This document shows, piece after piece, positions 58,461 through 64,000 of a DNA stretch of 64,000 bases (the first letter of the stretch is position 1; each line of letters begins with the position of its first letter). The notes below the pieces were generated by a model. That model had not been told where the DNA came from. It saw nothing but the letters and a program-made list of their open reading frames with translations, and did not search any database. The DNA lies in the NCBI RefSeq assembly GCF_905220365.1, contig NC_061135.1, forward strand, positions 1,319,501-1,383,500. The letters are read 5' to 3'. The translations under genes and the position numbers were made by a program. This stretch comes from Vanessa cardui (lineage: Eukaryota > Arthropoda > Insecta > Lepidoptera > Nymphalidae).

Positions 58461-61400
58461 ATGCGCAGATTATACGGTGAGCGAAATAAACCTATGTATT
58501 ACTAACTAATTTATATTTTAATGTATAAAATAGGACTTTGTCACAGCATTAAATATAATTTTTACTATTTAGAAGGCATATATGTGTGTATACGTTAAAA
58601 TAAAGTAATACATTTGTTTTTAGTATTGCAAAATAGGTATTGACCCTAAGTAACATCATTACATTGTATAGTATGGACCGTGTATCTATACATATTATGC
58701 ACTTAACAACCGCTAAGAGACACTCCAATTTTGTTATATGTATAGTAAACTTACTATGCTCATTGATTATTAACAGTAAGACTAAAAACGACTTAGTAGG
58801 TATATAGTAAAATGTCAGAGTTGATGTTGATGATCAGAGTTTGGCGTCGAAATTCGAGCACCATATACCACTAGCAATAACATAAGTAAAAACGAATTAA
58901 AAAAGATGATGGATGGATTGTGTGAAAGACGATATGGTTAGAAAGAATGTTATTTCTGATAGAAAAGTATGGAAGGAGAAGACATGCTGCGCCGGCCCCA
59001 AATAAAATTGGGAAAAGGGCAGGAGGATGATGAACCAAAAAACATGATGCGTCTTTTTATGATATTCACATCCCAATTAAGTACGCTATCCCATACTGTC
59101 AATATTTATTTCTAATAATATGATCTTTGCACAAACGTGATAAATTGTAATCTTATATGACCTAATATATCGTCAATTTGGCACGTCGATTCACATGCAT
59201 TTGCTTTCTCGGATTGAACTGACGCGAGAATCTATAGCGACGATTAGCGGTTTTATTAAATTTGCTGATGCTACATCTAAGTTGTGTCGTACTATACTTT
59301 TATATTTACGCTACTTCTTAGTAGGACCTATTTGGGTAGGTACCTGAGCGACTACTCATCAGATACTTTACGGCCAAACAACCATAGTATCAGACGTTTC
59401 AGAATCCCAATAATCTGTTATGTTAAGTACACAGTCTATTCACGAAATATTCCAAATATTTTTTCAATTATGTTTCAAATAAATATTCCTTCACAACACC
59501 TTATAGCATCACAATAAATTATTATCATTTATTTTTATTTAGGTTTGTATTTATTGAGTATAGTATCCGAGATGGCCCATTGGTTAGAAAGCGTGCATCT
59601 TAAGCGACGATTTCGGGCTCAAACCCAGGCAAGCACCACTGAATATTTATATGCTTAATTTGTTTTTATAATTCATCTCGCGCTGGGCGGTGAAGGAAAA
59701 CATCATGAGAAAACCTGCATGTGTCTAATTTTGTAGAATTTCTGCTACATGTATTGAACCAACCCGCATTGGAACGGCGTGGTGAAATTTGTTCCAAAAA
59801 CCTCATCAAAGAAAAGGAGGCCTTAGCCCAGCAGTGGGAAATTTACAGGCTGTTGTAAATTTATTTATTGATTCATTAAATCGATTTATATAGTGTCTTA
59901 ATTTTAGTGTTTACGGCGCTAGCTCTGTGTGCGTTTGCGAATGTCCGCGCCGCTACACACACCGTTTACAGTGCAGCCGCACTAACCGTAATTGTGGACG
60001 ATGACTCTAATGGCGAAATCAGACTAATTGCTGTTAAAAGTAAGTAAATAAAGATAATATATTTGAAGCCAGAACACTTAGTAATATACGAATCATCATT
60101 ATTTTATTAAAATAGCTTCAAACACGCTCTAGGTATAACTCTAGAAATGATTTGGAGCTTATTCCACCACAATGCTGTATCAGAAAAATGATAATGATCA
60201 TTGCATCCACTTCTCCAACCTAAATTAAAAATAAAAACAATTATATCGCGTAAAATTCATTGGAACAGTTTGTTATTCTTTACCCCTCTAATATTTATTT
60301 TAGAGCATATTATTTTACATTGCCATACTAATTAATAGACCCCACAATAATTTTATAAACGTACTAAACATTGATACATAAACAGATGGTGTCCAAAAAG
60401 TCCTGTCCACCTCGATGGGACGACGAAACGAAACTCGTCGTGCTCTCGTTGCTTCTCAATTTGAGATCACCTTCTCGAATAATATCACCCTCTCAATCAC
60501 CAACGAAAAAGTCAGCACTCCCAATGAGGGTGTAGTCTTAACAGTAACCTGGCAGGCGCCGACTTCAACACGGCTAGCGGACTGCATCGAATTGGGTAAA
60601 TAAACGTGTCCTTGATATGATCTTAATATGCTATAATATCGCAACAAATAGTCCATACGTATTTTGTATTTCCTCAGAGCCATAATACTACCTCTTCTCA
60701 ACTACCTTTATATGAAGTACAAGTTAATTCAAAATAGATCCTTAAAGTTTCTAGTCCCAAAATACTTTAAGTGTGCGTCCTGAGTAACAGTGCTTTTATT
60801 TGCCAGCATAATGCTAATCTGTGAGCATATTTGCTCACAGTCCAGTTTTAGTCACAGGTTCAAACATTTCAAGTATTTGTAGTAGATGCTACGTACGCGA
60901 CGATATTGCCCTTTTTTAAGGACGCTAAAATAATGTTACCGATAATTTTATTTCTTCAGTTTCGTATTTTACATCTCGCTTGTGGTTTAGGTTCAAGTAA
61001 CTGGTATGGAGGGCCACAGCAGAAGCAACAATACTGGCCGATCGAGAAGCTCAAGTTACAAGAATACTCCTACGTCACCAAAGAAGCTGATAACTGTGGT
61101 ATAGCGGAACCCTACTGGCTAAGCTCAGAAGGATTATTCTATTTCTTTGATAAAAAGGTTCCGCTATTCGTCGACCAAAACAACGCAGTTCAAAATGGAA
61201 CGTGTTTCATTGCTCAAGTCAAACCACCATACTCATCTAAAAGAACACAAAACTATTTAATTTACACCATAGGGATATTCGAAAACGCTCGACAGGCCCA
61301 TGAATATGCAGTTTATAAAATATTGAAAAAGCCGAGTGGATATCCTAACGAGAGAATGGTTACTTATCCGATCTGGTCTACATGGGCTCGTTATAAGCGA

Positions 61401-62113
61401 GATATCAACCATGATGTCGTTCTCCAGTTCGCTGATGAGATTGTTGGACGTGGTTTCCCAAACTGTCAGTTAGAAATCGACGATCTTTGGGAAATATGCT
61501 ACGGTTCATTAACTATCGATGTTAACAGATTCCCTAACATGACGGAAACGGTAAACAGTTTGAAATCCAAAGGATTTGGGGTAACAGTTTGGGCTCATCC
61601 ATTTATGAATAAGGGTTGCGAGCCTTGGTACACCGATGCGAAAAATTTGGGGTAAGACTTTCGTTTAACAAAACAAATTACTTTAAGCAACTATGAAAAA
61701 TATTTCAATCGCTTCAAAAAATAACTTTAACACGTTTATATAGCCTATGCATTTATTTAAAAAATAGTAAGGGCAAACTTTTGCTTAGAATAATTAACTA
61801 CAAATATTTGTTAACTATAAATATTTGCTATTTTTGTCTTTTGACTTTAGTTTGTTTTAATGTCAATAAAATATATTTGAATGTTAACAAACTATTAAAA
61901 ATGATATTCCACTGACGCAGTTACTTGGTGTCGTCTGAAGATAACTCGGTGGAGACGAGCTGGTGGAATGATAACGGTACCACGGCCGCGTACATCGACT
62001 TCACAAAACCGACTGCACGCGAATGGTACGTTAGCAGATTGGTTCAGCTACAAAAGCAACATGGAATCGACAGTTACAAGTTCGACGGTGGAGAAACCAG
62101 TTGGTCGCCTGGG
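58461..62113 (+). CDS. glycoside hydrolase family 31, MYORG-like (copy C, 3'-partial)
   Basis: Third tandem paralogue. Visible exons: 58461-58476, 59908-60039, 60386-60595, 60991-61651, 61921-62113; all GT-AG and in frame, 404 codons without a stop. Exons 4 and 5 have the same lengths as in A and B (661 and 193 nt). Signal peptide MRRLYVFTALALCAFANVRA, split by intron 1. Kept motifs: SSNWYGGPQQKQQYWPIEK, WSTWARYKR, LEIDDLWEICYG, WAHPFMNKGCEPW and the nucleophile region YKFDGGETSW (probable Asp395). The conserved Q before the exon 5 donor is G here. The acid/base half of the enzyme (exons 6-9) is not in the window: a LINE starts in the next intron and runs to the edge. Whether the gene continues beyond it cannot be told. 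Confidence 0.83.
58676..58746. repeat. 3' fragment of the intron 4 repeat
   Basis: GACACTCCAATTTTGTTATA, TGTATAG and the bases before it match the end of the repeat at 36420-36715. In copy C intron 1. Confidence 0.5.
59068..59293. mobile_element. TA MITE family A, 5'-truncated
   Basis: AATTAAGTACGCTATCCCAT to ACATCTAAGTTGTGTCGTAC, TA. The left inverted end is missing. In copy C intron 1. Confidence 0.7.
59564..59855 (+). repeat. tRNA-headed SINE family 1 in copy C intron 1
   Basis: CCGAGATGGCCCATTGGTTA, GGGCTCAAACCC, the family body, and CAGTGGGAAATTTACAGGCT. It ends about 50 bases before exon 2. Confidence 0.8.
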
Positions 62114-62389
62114 GTATATTCATTTCTAATAATTATTAAAACCTCTGCTTTTTCTGTAACCAAAAAATTAACCATTTCAAATACTTTTATGTGAGTCTCG
62201 TATCGGTACTCGTACGAGGTGGACGTTTATTGTTTTGAATGCATTCTTTCTTGTTTACAAGTCATTAGTTAATTACTGTGAAACCCGTTCGGCGTGCGGG
62301 CCGACCGGTGCCGCTTATCTATCGAACAGATAACTATTGAATGATTGTATTTGTATTAATTCTGCGTATTTTTTAATTTATTATTATAC

Positions 62390-63859
62390 ATGGATGAAAA
62401 TGATGCTTCGATTGATGAGAACAATGTGAATAATGAGTTGAGGACTCCAAGTCCAACTATCTATTTAAGTGAGATGTTACGGAAAGAAAGAAAAGAGAAT
62501 TGTGAGAAAGAGACAGAATATATACCCATGGAAGATGATGCAGAACAGTGGTCAGCGCGAGTTAATAAAAGAGAAAGAGATGATAAAGACGAAGACGAAG
62601 GTTGGCAGACAGTTATGAAAGAAAAAAAAATTAAAACTCAAGACACAGACATGGAAATGTACATTTCATGTAAAGAAAAGTTTCCCAAACAATTTGCCCT
62701 TGCAAAATTATTAAAGGAGTTGAAAATTACTGATATAACTAAAATAAAATACTTAAGCCCCTACAAAATTAGAGTTGAATTTGATAATGTGCACTGTATG
62801 AATAGAATGATGACTTGTGAAGATTTGTTAAATAAAGGGTGGAAATTTCAAAAAGCATTTCAAGTCAATTTTACATATGGTACAATCAAGGACGTGGATC
62901 TCGATTTAACGGAAGAAGAAATTAAAATGCGCATTAAATGTGATAGTCGTGCTGAATTAAGTTCAGTGAGTAGATTGAAACGACGCGATGTGGATGGTAG
63001 CTGGATTGACTCCGAGAGAGTTCGTCTCTGTTTTAAGGGTTCGTATTTGCCTACTCATGTCTTCGTGGACAGTCTCCGCATTAATGTTGACTCTTACACA
63101 TTCCCTGTGTCTCAGTGCTCCAAGTGCTGGAAATTAGGACATACACTATCTAGATGCCCATCAAATAAGATTATTTGCCCTAAATGTGGTAGTAATCATG
63201 CAAATTGCGAGACAAAGACGTTTGTTTGTGTTAATTGTCAAGGTCCACACATGGCACTCAATAAAGGATGCCCTGTTTTTTTGAATGAAAAAAAGATTCG
63301 CGAGATCATGTCTCAATTTAATTGTACATACAGGAAAGCTCGTACAATGTTACCAGAGTCTCCGACCCCAAAATTTAACATCCAAACTGTGAATACTAAC
63401 GTTGATCAAACACACATTCATACAAATCGCACATATGCAAATGTTGTTTCACATGTGTTTCCTACTCATGTGGATTCAGAAGAGGAATCTTCGGCACAAG
63501 TTTCAAGTGAACAGACTAAAATGCCAAGAATAAAACGTAAATCCGAAAATGTACCTAGAAAACATAAAGCGCCTAAAACCGAAACTACAAACCTATCTAC
63601 AAGCCATAACCAGTCTGATTCTAAAATTGAATCTGAAGAATTACATCATACAAATCTCGATAAACCATTAGATAGAGATATCAATTTCTCAGAACTATTA
63701 AGTAGACTAAAAGAAATTTTATTTCTTAAAAGCGGATCTTTTCAACAAAAAGTAAAGAAATCAATTAAGTGTTGTGTTGAGTGGTTGATTTTAATTGTAG
63801 TTGAAAATATTTCTGATTGGCCTATCCTAAAGTTAATTTTAGATTATTTAAACACATAA
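62390..63859 (+). CDS. LINE ORF1 (gag-like) with CCHC zinc knuckles
   Basis: RNA-binding ORF1 protein of a Jockey-type element, 489 aa, with no stop or frameshift. The N-terminal third is acidic and charged. The middle has the family's RNA-recognition-like part (KYLSPYKIRVEF; FQVNFTYGTIKDVD). Three zinc knuckles follow: CSKCWKLGHTLSRC, CPKCGSNHANC and CVNCQGPHMALNKGC (about residues 243-302). The C-terminal third is basic and polar. The ATG at 62390 follows a 5' UTR-like stretch with stop codons in frame. Confidence 0.85.
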   Translation: MDENDASIDENNVNNELRTPSPTIYLSEMLRKERKENCEKETEYIPMEDDAEQWSARVNKRERDDKDEDEGWQTVMKEKKIKTQDTDMEMYISCKEKFPKQFALAKLLKELKITDITKIKYLSPYKIRVEFDNVHCMNRMMTCEDLLNKGWKFQKAFQVNFTYGTIKDVDLDLTEEEIKMRIKCDSRAELSSVSRLKRRDVDGSWIDSERVRLCFKGSYLPTHVFVDSLRINVDSYTFPVSQCSKCWKLGHTLSRCPSNKIICPKCGSNHANCETKTFVCVNCQGPHMALNKGCPVFLNEKKIREIMSQFNCTYRKARTMLPESPTPKFNIQTVNTNVDQTHIHTNRTYANVVSHVFPTHVDSEEESSAQVSSEQTKMPRIKRKSENVPRKHKAPKTETTNLSTSHNQSDSKIESEELHHTNLDKPLDRDINFSELLSRLKEILFLKSGSFQQKVKKSIKCCVEWLILIVVENISDWPILKLILDYLNT

Positions 63860-64000
63860 ATTCACAAAACTAAACATAATTCAGTGGAACGCACAAAGTC
63901 TTAGACCTAAATTGACAAGTTTTGAAAATTTACTGTGGCAGGAAAAAATCCATATTGCTGCCGTATGTGAGACTTGGTTAGAGCCAAATGGTTACTTAAA
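63858..64000 (+). CDS. LINE ORF2, start of endonuclease domain (3'-partial)
   Basis: Overlaps the ORF1 stop by a base or two in another frame. Reads LNIIQWNAQSLRPKLTSF, then VCETWLEPNGY, the start of the apurinic-type endonuclease of Jockey elements. No ATG is seen at the start, so translation probably depends on re-initiation or lies near the ORF1 stop. Runs off the window. Confidence 0.75.

Larger units (their letters stand above)
62190..64000 (+). mobile_element. Jockey-type LINE, intact as far as seen, 3' end outside
   Basis: Begins in the intron after exon 5 of copy C, near GAGTCTCGTATCGGTACTCG; the exact 5' edge is uncertain. It has a 5' UTR of about 200 bp, ORF1 at 62390-63859, and the start of ORF2. 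Same direction as the GH31 gene. Confidence 0.8.

Overview
The window looks like nuclear DNA from a lepidopteran insect, probably a butterfly. The non-coding sequence is AT-rich, the genes carry short exons with GT-AG introns, and the proteins are typical animal orthologues. The gaps are packed with repeat types common in Lepidoptera: tRNA-headed SINEs, small CTAG-ended Helitrons, TA-flanked MITEs and Jockey/CR1-type LINEs. The species call is inference; I could run no database search.

Layout. 1-4264: the 3' part of a CR1/Jockey-group LINE (ORF1 with a PHD finger, ORF2 broken by one stop codon, long A tail). 4265-10915: intergenic, with SINE and Helitron copies. 10916-23973 (+): DCAF12, the substrate receptor of a CUL4-DDB1 ubiquitin ligase, in ten exons that join into 449 codons. 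Its introns and 3' flank hold MITEs, SINEs, a Helitron and two minisatellites. 27797-31676 (-): TBCA (tubulin cofactor A, two exons, 112 aa) followed only 49 bp later by PDCD7 (U11/U12-59K of the minor spliceosome, four exons, 343 aa).

34017-62113 (+): three tandem genes for secreted family 31 glycoside hydrolases related to MYORG. Copy A (nine exons, 618 aa) and copy B (nine exons, 673 aa) are complete. Copy C shows five intact exons and then runs into a second, apparently intact Jockey-type LINE (about 62190 to beyond 64000), so its last exons lie outside the window or are lost. Exons 4 and 5 have the same length in all three copies (661 and 193 nt), which points to tandem duplication. Copy B alone has a hydrophobic C-terminal tail that looks like a GPI or membrane anchor. 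All three have GATA-type motifs just upstream of the start codon. Between B and C lies a minus-strand DDE transposase gene with one small intron; its catalytic spacing is DD82E, as in the Tc1/mariner group called Sailor.

No prokaryote-like operon, CRISPR array or virus was seen. The most interesting material is the GH31 array and its divergence, the TBCA-PDCD7 spacing, the intact DD82E transposase, a 163-bp tandem array built from a SINE fragment inside a GH31 intron, and several near-perfect foldback elements.
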